From the NCBI RefSeq assembly GCF_023161665.1, contig NZ_JALNTW010000014.1, positions 1 to 64,000 on the forward strand: DNA of 64,000 nucleotides, given 5' to 3'. Under the pieces are notes generated by a model, which did no database searches, was not told the DNA's origin, and worked only from the letters and a program-made list of their open reading frames with translations. Shown in pieces: positions 35,630 through 44,965 of this stretch. Both the position numbers and the translations under genes were made by a program. The DNA comes from Shewanella sp. 1CM18E. Lineage in GTDB: Bacteria; Pseudomonadota; Gammaproteobacteria; Enterobacterales; Shewanellaceae. Numbering within the stretch: the first letter of the stretch is position 1; every line of letters starts with the position of its first letter.

Positions 35630-37519
35630 TTACATTTGATAACGATAATTAAACTGTAAGTTTCGAGGAGTCCCCAAAGTTGGTATGGGCTGTCTATGCT
35701 CCTCTGGTGCACTGCTTCCTGGATTGAATACGCTTACGGCACCCTCTACATCAAACATGTTTTCTAAACGCAGGCTGAGCGTGTGTTGGCCTAATGTGTA
35801 GCTAGATGACAATGAGAAAACCCACTCACTGCCAACTTCAACATCATGCTCAGTAAGAGAACCGGTATACAGGCCTTGAACACCGAGTTTTATACTGTCT
35901 GAAACAAAATAGTCCGCGTTAACTTGTGATAACCACTTAGGGATCCCAGATAACTGCTCAGACTCGCCTTTCTCTTTAGTATCTGCGTACGTTAGCGCAG
36001 CAGAGATGCTAAGTACTTCTGATTGCCACTGGCTAAGCAATTCAAAACCTTTAGTATTGACCTGTTCAGATAGATTGACGTAATGCGCATCTTTGATGCC
36101 GATTAAGTCATCGACTTCGCGCCAAAAAAGCAATGGCTCAAACGTAAACTCATCAACTGACAGGCGAAGCCCAATATTGGCACTCATGCTTTGTTCAGGA
36201 TCTAAATCAGAATTTCCCGTAACACCGCCTTCCTCAGCTACCGAAAATAGCTCTTCGGCGCTCGGTAACCTAAAGCCAGTACCGACAGACGCCGAAAGCA
36301 TAATATTAGGGTTAAACTCATGTTGACTACTTGCGCTCCAATTGAGACTGTCGCCAGCATCTGAGATATCACTATAACGTAGGCCAAATGAAAATTGAGT
36401 TGAATGTATTTGAGGCCTAAATTGAACAAAAACAGATTGCACGGTTTCTGTATCACTGACGAAGTTCATCACTTCATCTTCACCGCGATATTGTTGCAGT
36501 TCTGCACCAACAAGCCAGTCATTGATCTCGCCTGAGCGATACTGTGCTATCGCCTTTAGGCCGTAATCCTCAAAACCCCAATAACTGTTATCATCAACTA
36601 TCGTGATCTCGCCATTTTCATCCTGATCGACCCGGTTATAATAAGTATCCCAGCGGTGGTAATAACCCTTTACTTGCAGATCCCACTCATCGAATATCGG
36701 TTGCTGATAATCAAGAGTTATGAGTTTTTCATCTCTATCGTTATTGCTGCTTATTGTGCCATAAGGCCTAAGCCGTTCTAGATCTGCATTATTGAACTGC
36801 ATCAACATTGTTAACTGCTGATCTTGCTCACCAAGCCATCTCGCCTTGCCGCCAATGTTATAAACCGTATAACCGCGCTTAACGTCATCCGACGCTGTCC
36901 AATGGATATTTTCATCAGGCCAAAGTTGATAACCTTCGCTCGTTGAGTAAGAACCATATAAAGACCAATCAATGCTTTCTATATCGCCAGAGACATAAGC
37001 ATCAATACTTTGAGTTGCAAGTGTGTCTGCACCTATCGAGAATTCAGCTACGTTTTGCTTTGATAGATCGCGAGTAACAATATTGACCACGCCAGCAATC
37101 GCGCTGGTTCCGTAGACAATGCCTTGACCACCTTTGAGCACTTCTATGCGCTCAATCATGTTCGGATTTAAGCTATCTAGGTACACCCCACCATATAAGC
37201 GGTTATTCAATCGGTTACCATCAAGTAACCACAAGATATCCTGCTTACGTGAGCCTTGTAATGAATAATAACCGCCATCATAACGACCACCCTTAGCGGA
37301 CGAGAATAAACCCGGCACCAATTGAGCGAGGATTGAGTTAATATCAGCTTGGCCAAAGCTGGTTATTTGTTCTCGCTCAATCACCACCATAGATTGGCCT
37401 AACTGCGCTTGATCTAAACTTAAGGTTTGCTCCAACGTATTGGTTACGGTTATCACCTCATCTATATCATTCACATTTGCAATGGCGATTGCACCTAAAG
37501 CCAATAAAACACTACTCAT
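35630..37519 (-). CDS. TonB-dependent outer-membrane receptor
   Basis: A 22-strand-barrel receptor, 629 residues. After a short signal peptide comes a TonB-box-like DEVITVTNT, a plug domain (about 45-160, with DGNRLNNRLYGGVYLDSLNP and IERIEVLKGGQGIVYGTSAI) and a C-terminal barrel ending in FNYRYQM, with the usual aromatic terminal region. The start is chosen at the ATG overlapping the ATPase stop, preceded by GGAG at 6 nt. An in-frame ATG 57 bp upstream is possible and would supply a more basic signal peptide. The ligand is unknown: cobalamin, ferric siderophore or nickel chelate are all possible. It is co-transcribed with an ABC importer. Confidence 0.9.
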   Translation of the reverse strand: MSSVLLALGAIAIANVNDIDEVITVTNTLEQTLSLDQAQLGQSMVVIEREQITSFGQADINSILAQLVPGLFSSAKGGRYDGGYYSLQGSRKQDILWLLDGNRLNNRLYGGVYLDSLNPNMIERIEVLKGGQGIVYGTSAIAGVVNIVTRDLSKQNVAEFSIGADTLATQSIDAYVSGDIESIDWSLYGSYSTSEGYQLWPDENIHWTASDDVKRGYTVYNIGGKARWLGEQDQQLTMLMQFNNADLERLRPYGTISSNNDRDEKLITLDYQQPIFDEWDLQVKGYYHRWDTYYNRVDQDENGEITIVDDNSYWGFEDYGLKAIAQYRSGEINDWLVGAELQQYRGEDEVMNFVSDTETVQSVFVQFRPQIHSTQFSFGLRYSDISDAGDSLNWSASSQHEFNPNIMLSASVGTGFRLPSAEELFSVAEEGGVTGNSDLDPEQSMSANIGLRLSVDEFTFEPLLFWREVDDLIGIKDAHYVNLSEQVNTKGFELLSQWQSEVLSISAALTYADTKEKGESEQLSGIPKWLSQVNADYFVSDSIKLGVQGLYTGSLTEHDVEVGSEWVFSLSSSYTLGQHTLSLRLENMFDVEGAVSVFNPGSSAPEEHRQPIPTLGTPRNLQFNYRYQM

Positions 37520-38252
37520 CAAATACTCCAACAACAGTGACGTTAACGCCATTAACCCCAGTTTGTATTTGGGCATCAACTTTATACGCTAAACGGATAT
37601 TTTCTTGTGTTAACACCTCTGTTGGCGCTCCAAATGAAGCCACCTTGTCATCAACTAAAAGCAGAAGCTTGTCGCAATACTGCGCCGCTAAATTGATATC
37701 GTGGAAGGTTGCAATAACGGTGTTTGCACGCTGCTTGATGATCGACAGCAATTGGTGTTGGTGATAAATATCTAAATGGTTAGTCGGTTCATCAAGTAAC
37801 AGTAATTCTGTATTTTGAAATAATGTTTGCGCCAACATAACGCGTTGTAACTGGCCGCCAGATAGGTGTTCTAATTGGCGATCTTTAAGGTGAGTAAGGC
37901 TGCAATCTGCGAGCAACTGCGCGAGCCTTGCTTGGTCAATACAAGAGGAGCACGCGGCCAAAGACACTACATCACTGACATTTAAACCACCGCAGGCACC
38001 GTTATGCTGCATCATAAGTGCAAGATAATTAGCGCGTAGCTTTTGCTTCATACGTAGTAACGAGTCAGTACGCCAATATAAATCACCACTTTTAACAGGC
38101 AGCAGTCCAGCCATAGATTTAAGCAAAGTCGTTTTGCCACAACCATTACGACCTAAAATCCCCACCCATTCTCCGTGATTAACACTAAATTGAAATGGTG
38201 CTAAGTTTTCAAGCCCGTTAGCGGCTATGCGCAAACTATCAATATGCAGCAT
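37512..38252 (-). CDS. ABC transporter ATPase, FecE/BtuD type
   Basis: The ATP-binding subunit of a chelate importer, 246 residues. Walker A GRNGCGKTTLLKS, signature LSGGQLQRVMLAQ and Walker B LLLLDEPTNHLD are intact, followed by the switch histidine in VIATFHDINLA. The start overlaps the permease stop by 14 bp, and its end overlaps the receptor start, so translation is coupled along the operon. The family serves iron-siderophore, haem and cobalamin uptake. Confidence 0.94.
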   Translation of the reverse strand: MLHIDSLRIAANGLENLAPFQFSVNHGEWVGILGRNGCGKTTLLKSMAGLLPVKSGDLYWRTDSLLRMKQKLRANYLALMMQHNGACGGLNVSDVVSLAACSSCIDQARLAQLLADCSLTHLKDRQLEHLSGGQLQRVMLAQTLFQNTELLLLDEPTNHLDIYHQHQLLSIIKQRANTVIATFHDINLAAQYCDKLLLLVDDKVASFGAPTEVLTQENIRLAYKVDAQIQTGVNGVNVTVVGVFDE

Positions 38253-39240
38253 GAGTCTGCCTTCTAATTAACGAGAGAAGTAATGGCGCAGTGATCAATG
38301 CCAATGGCACAGATAACGGTAGTTCATTAGGTGCCAATAACCATCTACAGATAATATCGACGAAAACACAGGTCACAGCGCCTAATGTCGCGGTAATAGG
38401 GATAAGATGTTTATGACTTCCGCCGACTAACAGTCGGCAAATATGCGGAACTAACAAGCCAATAAAGCCAACAACACCAGCCGAGGCAACTGACATACCG
38501 GTTAAAAGTAAAACCCCGAACGCGACTTGCCAACGTAATAACGTCAGGTTGACGCCAATAGACTGTGACTTTTCATCGCCAAGCAGCATTAAATCGAGAT
38601 AGTGTCTGTTGCGATAAGCTAGATACACAATGAGCGGTAAAGCAATAGCCAAGGGAATGATATGCTCCCAGGTTGTCCCTACGAGCGAGCCCATCAGCCA
38701 TCTAAGGATCTGACTTAATGCTTGCTCATCACCAAGGATCATCATTAAGGTCGTTAATGATGCGCCAATAGAGCTGATTGTGACACCGCACAAAACCAAA
38801 GCCATCGGTGACACTGGCACGCCTTTTCGATTAGCGCACATCATCACTAAGATAAACGCGCTTGTTGCCCCAAGTACCGACAATAACCATTGTGGAACAA
38901 ACAGGCCCAAAGTAATGCCGCTTACCGCAAATAAAGAGGCGCCATTGGCAATACCGAGTAAATAAGGATCTGCCAGCGGATTCCTGACAAGAGTTTGGGT
39001 TAAAAGACCTGCTACAGATAATGCAGAACCTACAAGCGCGGCTAAGATCACTCGCGGCAGGCGCATGTCATAAATAATTGCTGACGCGAGTTTGTGGTCT
39101 TCTGATTGAATCAGGCCGCCAATTAACTCAGAAAAAGATAACGATAACGCGCCATATGACACGCCAGTGATGAACAAGATCAGCAAAAAGCACAGCAGCA
39201 CCAATATCAACAACCACAAGTAGCGCTTAAAAAAATTCAT
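38239..39240 (-). CDS. FecCD/BtuC-type ABC permease
   Basis: The inner-membrane permease of the importer, 333 residues with about ten hydrophobic helices. Family motifs are visible: RLPRVILAALVGSALSVAG, NPLADPYLLGIANGAS, LGDEKSQSIGV and GFIGLLVPHICRLLVGGSHK. It overlaps the upstream binding-protein gene by 4 bp (ATGA type). Substrate class cannot be distinguished from sequence by eye. Confidence 0.94.
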   Translation of the reverse strand: MNFFKRYLWLLILVLLCFLLILFITGVSYGALSLSFSELIGGLIQSEDHKLASAIIYDMRLPRVILAALVGSALSVAGLLTQTLVRNPLADPYLLGIANGASLFAVSGITLGLFVPQWLLSVLGATSAFILVMMCANRKGVPVSPMALVLCGVTISSIGASLTTLMMILGDEQALSQILRWLMGSLVGTTWEHIIPLAIALPLIVYLAYRNRHYLDLMLLGDEKSQSIGVNLTLLRWQVAFGVLLLTGMSVASAGVVGFIGLLVPHICRLLVGGSHKHLIPITATLGAVTCVFVDIICRWLLAPNELPLSVPLALITAPLLLSLIRRQTHAAY

Positions 39241-40160
39241 AATGCAGTAACTTGCTCGAGGTATGCGTTAACCAATTCAATTCCATCAATGAGCCGCACG
39301 CCTGCAACGGTTTCAGAAAAACCTATCTTGAGTAGTTGTGAGCTTTCAACGGCATGGATAGCGAATGATAATGGCTGAGCATCTATATAATTTTTCTTTT
39401 GGGTAAATGACGACCAATTTGAATCAACCATTAATATAACGTCAGGATTAAGAGCCACAACAGACTCCCACGACATATGTCCCCATTGCGAGTTAATATC
39501 ACGGCCAATATTAATCCCACCCGCTTGTTCAATTAATAAGTTTCCAGCGCCGCAACAGCCTGCAACGTAGGGAATATCGTATTCTCTTAGCCATAACAAA
39601 ACTCTTGGCTTGGTTTGCACCTTGCCTATAGCATCAAGCCGTTTTTTATAGGCATCAATCAGTTCATAAGCTTGAGGCTCTCTACCCAACAATTGACCAA
39701 GATTTGTTAAATCGTTAAAGATGGTCGCCATACTAACAACCGCATTAGTTTCACCGGACTTAAATAAGTAACTGTCCACGCCGTAATCGATCCAACGTTG
39801 ACGTGGGCCGATCCCCCAATCACTAAACGCACTATTAAATCCCGCAATAACCAGTTGTGGTTGTAACGATAACAATATCTCTGGATTGGGGTATTCCTTA
39901 GATAACGTCGGTAATGTATTGAATCTCTGCGCCCATTGCTCAGCGGGCTTATCATCGTTATAAGAAATGCCAATTATTTGTTTGTCGGCGTGTAGCGCCA
40001 ACAAAGCCTCAGTAACATGCTGATTTAAAGAAACGACACGTTCCAAGGGAGTTGTCAGATCTACTGGAGTTGATTGAGCCCGTTTAGTTTCAATATCATT
40101 AGCTGCGAATGAATATTGTGGCAGAGTAAAAAACAGACTTATTATTAGTAGCTTGTACAA
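39237..40160 (-). CDS. periplasmic substrate-binding protein of chelate importer
   Basis: A class III (BtuF/FhuD-like) binding protein, 307 residues, with signal peptide MYKLLIISLFFTLPQYSFA. It has the typical RVVSLNQHVTEALLALHADK start, a long central helix (residues about 160-185) and NPDVILMVDSNWSS in the second lobe. It is first in the operon binder-permease-ATPase-receptor-PIG-L. Upstream I saw no cobalamin riboswitch B12 box and no clear Fur box. I did see a CRP-like and an FNR-like site, which is atypical for iron or B12 uptake. Confidence 0.92.
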   Translation of the reverse strand: MYKLLIISLFFTLPQYSFAANDIETKRAQSTPVDLTTPLERVVSLNQHVTEALLALHADKQIIGISYNDDKPAEQWAQRFNTLPTLSKEYPNPEILLSLQPQLVIAGFNSAFSDWGIGPRQRWIDYGVDSYLFKSGETNAVVSMATIFNDLTNLGQLLGREPQAYELIDAYKKRLDAIGKVQTKPRVLLWLREYDIPYVAGCCGAGNLLIEQAGGINIGRDINSQWGHMSWESVVALNPDVILMVDSNWSSFTQKKNYIDAQPLSFAIHAVESSQLLKIGFSETVAGVRLIDGIELVNAYLEQVTAL

Positions 40161-40211
40161 ATCTTTCTCTTTTTTTTGCCACGATAATAGATAAAACCAT
40201 GTCGGGTTTTA

Positions 40212-40225
40212 TTGATTTAAATCGT
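40212..40225. promoter_or_regulatory. FNR-like site near uptake operon
   Basis: TTGATTTAAATCGT matches the FNR/EtrA consensus TTGAT-N4-ATCAA at eight of ten defined bases. It is about 50 bp upstream of the binding-protein start. The second half is imperfect, so it could be fortuitous. Confidence 0.4.
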
Positions 40226-40271
40226 AAAACAACGCAAAAACGAGCCAGTAAACAACAGAGCAATAACCCAT

Positions 40272-40289
40272 TCGTGACCACAGTCACAG
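40272..40289. promoter_or_regulatory. CRP-like site near uptake operon
   Basis: The core GTGA-CCACAG-TCAC matches the CRP palindrome GTGA-N6-TCAC exactly and lies about 115 bp upstream of the binding-protein start codon. In Shewanella, CRP is a major activator of anaerobic respiratory genes. Confidence 0.5.
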
Positions 40290-40664
40290 TACAATAGGCA
40301 ACATTTCACTTAACTAAGTTAATTAAAAAGTTGATTTGGCCTTACCGCCGCTTAATAAAAGTCAAAATTTAACCATTAACGAATTTACTATCCTCTCCCT
40401 TAACAATAACGGCGCAATAGTCGGGCGAAAACGCTACAAAAACTGCACCGCATAAGATGCAAACAACAAAACTATCACCACGGATACACACCATTAATAT
40501 CGACCTGAAAATTCGCATCAAGCAAATATCTGCAACAAAGGCTCACACACAATACTGATGAAAACAAAGAAAAAGTACCGCGTTAATAACACAAGCAACA
40601 GCGAGTTCATCTAAAAAAACTGGGAGAGATTGGCTAATTGTGATGTCTATTTTTAAGTAATATT

Positions 40665-40682
40665 TAGTGATCTTGTTCACAA
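40665..40682. promoter_or_regulatory. CRP-like site near hyaA
   Basis: The core GTGA-TCTTGT-TCAC is an exact GTGA-N6-TCAC match, about 190 bp upstream of hyaA. Its distance is compatible with class I activation if the start site is well upstream of the ATG. Confidence 0.5.
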
Positions 40683-40788
40683 AAAAATTCTAGCCTGCGC
40701 CATTTTGTCTCATCAAGGTCATTTTTAATGATCTACCGCAAGACTGCGAAACACTAGGCTCGCCCTACCTCTGAAAGCGAAAAAAAAC

Positions 40789-40802
40789 TTGACCCACATC
40801 AA
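40789..40802. promoter_or_regulatory. FNR-like site upstream of hyaA
   Basis: TTGACCCACATCAA matches TTGAT-N4-ATCAA with one mismatch. It lies 71 bp before the hyaA ATG, a sensible location for an FNR/EtrA activator site of an anaerobic hydrogenase. Confidence 0.6.
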
Positions 40803-40872
40803 CATTCTGCTGAGTTGTGCAGCATAAACTGCTGAAGTTGAGCAAATTCCTTACAATAAAAAAGGTTTAAAC

Positions 40873-42009
40873 ATGGAAACACATGAAGCCCTTTATCGAC
40901 AAGGCCTCGCCCGAATAGAGCAACTTCGTCAGTTAGAACCTCGCAGTGGAGAAACCCTGCAGCAAAAGATGGAGCAAAATGGCATTAGCCGCCGCGACTT
41001 CATGAAATGGAGCGCTGCAGTTACCGCCATGCTTGCACTGCCCTTACCGTTTAGCACGCTCGTAGCTGAAGCTGCAGAGTTTGCTGACAGAGTTCCACTG
41101 GTGTGGCTGCATCTAGCCGAATGTACTGGTTGTTCCGAGTCCTTGATCCGTACCGATACCCCTAACCTCGATACCTTAATCTTTAAACACGTTTCGCTCG
41201 AATATCATGAAACCTTAATGGCTGCCGCAGGCTGGCAGGCAGAAGAGAACCTTGAGCATGCGCTAGAAGCCTATAAAGGTAATTACTTGCTTGCCGTTGA
41301 AGGCGCTGTACCAACAGCAAACAATGGTGCGTATCTCACTGTTGGCTGTAAAGGTCACACCGGCCTGCATATAGTGCAAGAAGCCGCCAAAGATGCAGCC
41401 GCAATCATTTCAGTAGGCACTTGTGCTGCGTTTGGTGGCGTGCAAGCCGCGGCGCCAAACCCAACTGGTGCTAAAGGCGTATATGAAGTCGTTGATAAAA
41501 CCGTGATTAACTTAGGTGGTTGCCCACCAAGTGAGAAGAACATTGTCGGTACTTTGATGTACTTCATTATGTTTGGCAAGTTACCTGCACTTGATATGTT
41601 TAATCGCCCTAAATGGGCTTACGGCGCACGCGTGCACGATAACTGTGAACGTCGTGGTCGCTTTGATGCGGGTGAATTCGTTGAAGAATTTGGCGATCAA
41701 GGCGCAAAAGATGGTTACTGCTTATATAAAGTTGGTTGTAAAGGACCTTACACCTACAACAACTGCCCAACAGAACGATTTAACCACCATACCAGCTGGC
41801 CAGTACTTGCAGGCCACGGCTGCATTGGCTGCTCAGAGCCAAATTTCTGGGATGATATGGCCGACTTTGAAAAGCCTTTAGGTAGGCAATTACTGCACAG
41901 TCTAGACGCCACCAGCGACACCATAGGTGCCGTCATTTTAGGTGCAACTGCTGTCGGAATTGGCGCACATGCTGTAGCCAGTTTATTTGCCAAACCTGAA
42001 GAGGAATAA
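40873..42009 (+). CDS. hyaA: [NiFe]-hydrogenase small subunit HyaA
   Basis: The iron-sulfur electron-transfer subunit of a periplasmic, membrane-bound hydrogenase. The 378 residues begin with a Tat signal (SRRDFMKWSAAVTAML near residue 39). The proximal cluster motif is ECTGCSES and a later part reads VGTCAAFGGVQAA. Both positions that are extra cysteines in oxygen-tolerant Hyd-1 enzymes are glycine here. Medial and distal cluster cysteines and the His ligand are in HDNCERRGR, GYCLYKVGCKG and HGCIGCSEPNFWD. A C-terminal hydrophobic anchor (about 345-368) precedes EEE. First gene of hyaABCD. Confidence 0.95.
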   Translation: METHEALYRQGLARIEQLRQLEPRSGETLQQKMEQNGISRRDFMKWSAAVTAMLALPLPFSTLVAEAAEFADRVPLVWLHLAECTGCSESLIRTDTPNLDTLIFKHVSLEYHETLMAAAGWQAEENLEHALEAYKGNYLLAVEGAVPTANNGAYLTVGCKGHTGLHIVQEAAKDAAAIISVGTCAAFGGVQAAAPNPTGAKGVYEVVDKTVINLGGCPPSEKNIVGTLMYFIMFGKLPALDMFNRPKWAYGARVHDNCERRGRFDAGEFVEEFGDQGAKDGYCLYKVGCKGPYTYNNCPTERFNHHTSWPVLAGHGCIGCSEPNFWDDMADFEKPLGRQLLHSLDATSDTIGAVILGATAVGIGAHAVASLFAKPEEE

Positions 42010-42011
42010 TC

Positions 42012-43715
42012 ATGAGTAAACGTGTTGTTATCGATCCAATCACGCGTATTGAAGGTCACCTTCGCGTAGAAGTCGAAGTTGATGAAAATAATGTTATTAA
42101 AAAAGCTTGGTCATCTTCCACTTTATGGCGCGGTATTGAAGTGATTTTAAAAGGCCGTACACCTATGGATGTCGGCTTAATTGTGCAACGTATTTGTGGT
42201 GTTTGTACTTATTCTCACTACCGCTGTGGTACTGAAGCGGTAGAAAACGCCCTAGGTGTAAAAATTCCACTTAATGCCAAATATTTGCGTAGCTTGATGC
42301 AAACCTCTTTGTATATGCATGATCATATTGTGCATTTCTATCATCTGCACGGATTAGATTGGGTTGATGTGGTCTCTGCATTAAGTGCAGATCCAGCTTT
42401 AGCAGCCCAAGAAGCCCTGAAATACACGGCTAATCCGATTGCCGCAGGTGAAGGCGATCTGCGCGCAGTACAAGAAAAAGTTAAAGGATTAGTGGCAACC
42501 GGCAAGCTTGGTCCTTTCGCTAACGCTTACTGGGGCAACGGCACTTATAAATTTACTCCAGAGCAAAACCTAATCGCCCTATCGCATTATCTAAAAGCAT
42601 TAGAAGTACAGCGCGTAGCCGCTGAAATGCTAGCGATTTTTGGTGGCAAGTCACCGCATCCACAATCGATTGTCGTTGGCGGCGTAACAGCGGTTCGCGA
42701 CATGTTAAGCCCTGCTCGTTTACAAGAGTGGAAGCAAAAGCATGAGATCGTACAAGACTTTATTATTAGAGCTTATAAAGCAGACGTGGTAATGGCTGCA
42801 GCCGCCTTTGGCAGTGAGCCTAGCGTACTTGGCGGCGTGAATATTAAAAACTTCTTAGCCTGTGATGACTTCTTACTCGGTGATAACCAGTACATGTTTA
42901 ATCAAGGCGTGATCATGAATGGCGACTTGGCCAATGTGGCTGATTTAGATCCTGATATGATCTCAGAAGACGCTACCCACGCTTGGTATAAAGCCGATAA
43001 ACCAGAGCACCCTTACGATGGTACAACAGTGCCTGATTACACCGGCTTTGTGGAGCGCGACACTGTCTACGGCAAACTGCCAACTGTCGATGGCGACGGC
43101 AAATACACTTGGGTTAAATCGCCACGTTATAACGGCGAGCCAGTAGAAGTTGGCCCACTTGCTTGTTTACTTGTCAGTTATGCTCGCGGTAACCAAGTGG
43201 TAGTTAATGCGGTTAACGGTTTACTTGAAGCAACAGGATTACCAGTTGAAGCGCTATTTACCACTTTAGGCCGCACCGCTGCACGTATGTTGCAAACGGT
43301 TATTGTTGCTGAAGAAGGCCTCAAAACCTTTGATGCCATGCTAACCAATATGCAGTCTGACGAAGCCACCTACATCAAGCCTGAAATTGACTCAAGCAAA
43401 GAGTATGTGGGTCACGCCATGATTGAAGCGCCGCGCGGTATGCTCAGTCACTGGATCCGCATTAAGGGCGGCAAAGTTGAAAACTATCAAGCCGTAGTTC
43501 CAACTACATGGAACGCTGGCCCCGTTGATGCCAACGGTAAGATGGGCCCCTATGAGGCTTCGCTTATTGGGCTAAAGCTTGAAGATCCTACCAAGCCTTT
43601 AGAGGTGATCCGCATTATTCACTCGTTCGACCCTTGTATGGCATGTGCTGTGCACGTTATGGACTACAAAGGGCAAAACTTAGGTGAATTTAAAATTGAT
43701 CCCAACGGATTTTAA
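42012..43715 (+). CDS. hyaB: [NiFe]-hydrogenase large subunit HyaB
   Basis: The catalytic subunit holding the NiFe(CN)2CO site. The 567 residues have the N-terminal nickel motif QRICGVCTYSH and the C-terminal DPCMACAVH. A 19-residue extension after that histidine is the piece removed by the HyaD protease once nickel is in place. The start is 2 bp after the hyaA stop with SD GAGGAA. It works with HyaA and passes electrons to HyaC and the quinone pool; Shewanella homologues are reported to work in both directions. Confidence 0.97.
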   Translation: MSKRVVIDPITRIEGHLRVEVEVDENNVIKKAWSSSTLWRGIEVILKGRTPMDVGLIVQRICGVCTYSHYRCGTEAVENALGVKIPLNAKYLRSLMQTSLYMHDHIVHFYHLHGLDWVDVVSALSADPALAAQEALKYTANPIAAGEGDLRAVQEKVKGLVATGKLGPFANAYWGNGTYKFTPEQNLIALSHYLKALEVQRVAAEMLAIFGGKSPHPQSIVVGGVTAVRDMLSPARLQEWKQKHEIVQDFIIRAYKADVVMAAAAFGSEPSVLGGVNIKNFLACDDFLLGDNQYMFNQGVIMNGDLANVADLDPDMISEDATHAWYKADKPEHPYDGTTVPDYTGFVERDTVYGKLPTVDGDGKYTWVKSPRYNGEPVEVGPLACLLVSYARGNQVVVNAVNGLLEATGLPVEALFTTLGRTAARMLQTVIVAEEGLKTFDAMLTNMQSDEATYIKPEIDSSKEYVGHAMIEAPRGMLSHWIRIKGGKVENYQAVVPTTWNAGPVDANGKMGPYEASLIGLKLEDPTKPLEVIRIIHSFDPCMACAVHVMDYKGQNLGEFKIDPNGF

Positions 43716-43729
43716 TCAAGGGGGATAAC

Positions 43730-44398
43730 ATGGCAACTCAATCTGCGCCCTACCAAAGGGAACTGATCTTTGGTGCTGCAATACGAATATTCCATTGGCT
43801 AAGAGCTTTAGCCATTTTTGTACTCATAGTGACGGGGTTTTATATCGCGTGGCCGTTTTTGGTTGCACCAGAAAACTCTGACGTATTGGTACAAGGTTAT
43901 ATTCGCGCCGCCCATCAGATCTTTGGTTTTGTGTTAGTAGCAATCACCATAGTGCGGGCTTATCTGTTCTTTTTTGGTAAAAGCGATATCGAACGACGCT
44001 CTTTTAAAGATGTAATGAGCGTAAAAAGTTGGATCACTCAGCTTAAATCTTACCTATGGATGGGACATTTAGACAAAGCTGGCGTGTATGGACCACTACA
44101 ATTTGTGACTTACTTGGCAATCTCTGTCGTTGCATTGTTGATCTGCATTACAGGACTCGTGTTGTATGCCAATGTATATCATGAAGGTCTTGGTGGATTA
44201 CTAGCGCCAATGGCGAATTGGTTAACGGCATTGATGGGTGGCTTAGCGCCTGTGCGCATCTGGCACCATTACCTTACCTGGGTATTTATCATCTTTGTGG
44301 TAATACACGTGTATATGGCTGTTTGGTCGGGTATTCGCTTTAAGCACAACTCTGTTGACTCTATCGTCTCAGGTTATGACTACCATAAGAAAAAATAA
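43730..44398 (+). CDS. hyaC: hydrogenase b-type cytochrome subunit HyaC
   Basis: A di-haem cytochrome b that anchors the hydrogenase and links it to the quinone pool. The 222 residues have four transmembrane helices with haem-ligand histidines in RIFHWLRALAIFVLI, RAAHQIFGF and RIWHHYLTWVFIIFVVIHVYM. The SD GGGGG lies 5-9 bp upstream. The position after hyaB is standard. Confidence 0.95.
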   Translation: MATQSAPYQRELIFGAAIRIFHWLRALAIFVLIVTGFYIAWPFLVAPENSDVLVQGYIRAAHQIFGFVLVAITIVRAYLFFFGKSDIERRSFKDVMSVKSWITQLKSYLWMGHLDKAGVYGPLQFVTYLAISVVALLICITGLVLYANVYHEGLGGLLAPMANWLTALMGGLAPVRIWHHYLTWVFIIFVVIHVYMAVWSGIRFKHNSVDSIVSGYDYHKKK

Positions 44399-44407
44399 AA
44401 GGAACTC

Positions 44408-44965
44408 ATGAAGATATTGCTACTTGGTATTGGCAATGTCCTGTACGCCGATGAGGGCATCGGCGTACATTTCGTCAATTACATCCAAGAAAACTATCAT
44501 TTCCACCATCCAGTTGAGCAGTTAGACATTCTCGATGGTGGAACATTAGCCCAAGGACTTATCCCTACTCTTTGCCAATATGACTATCTTATTGTGGTCG
44601 ATACGGTTAACGCTAACGGTGTTGCGCCTGGTGAAGTGTATTTCTTTGACTTCGACAAGGCCCCAGCAGAAATCGATTGGCAAGGCAGCGCCCACGAAGT
44701 AGAAATGCTACAAACCTTAATCATGATGGAAATGGTCGGCGATCGCCCAAAAACATTTGTATTAGGGGTTACCCCAACGGTACTCGAGCCGATGATCTTA
44801 GGATTAACTAAGCAGATCCAAGCGGCCGTGCCTTTGATGGAAAAGACCTTATTACAACATTTAACAACATTAGGCTTTACTCACCAACGCATTGCCAATA
44901 TCGACATCAACAGCCTAATTCCCGATTCCTATAAACGTGGCTTAATTTCCGATGAAGAAAATTAG
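44408..44965 (+). CDS. hyaD: hydrogenase maturation protease HyaD
   Basis: An endopeptidase that removes the HyaB C-terminal extension after nickel insertion. The 185 residues begin MKILLLGIGNVLYADEGIGV, with a metal-binding Glu in the DEGIG motif. The central Asp (VVDTVNANGVAPGEVYFFD) and the histidine in QGSAHEVEM complete the nickel-sensing site. Its last 14 bp overlap the next gene, indicating coupled expression. Confidence 0.94.
   Translation: MKILLLGIGNVLYADEGIGVHFVNYIQENYHFHHPVEQLDILDGGTLAQGLIPTLCQYDYLIVVDTVNANGVAPGEVYFFDFDKAPAEIDWQGSAHEVEMLQTLIMMEMVGDRPKTFVLGVTPTVLEPMILGLTKQIQAAVPLMEKTLLQHLTTLGFTHQRIANIDINSLIPDSYKRGLISDEEN

Larger units (their letters stand above)
40161..40872. other. 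shared intergenic region between uptake operon and hydrogenase
   Basis: About 710 AT-rich bp separating divergent operons, with no convincing gene. It holds two CRP-like palindromes and two FNR-like sites, one of each near each operon (listed separately). A direct repeat of CTGCTGA(A)GTTG(T/A)GCA lies 45-70 bp before hyaA. No riboswitch was recognised. Confidence 0.6.

Noticed and set aside
40161..40500. Cobalamin riboswitch before the uptake operon
   Set aside because: I searched the minus strand for a B12 box and the flanking paired elements and found none, so the B12 assignment is not supported.
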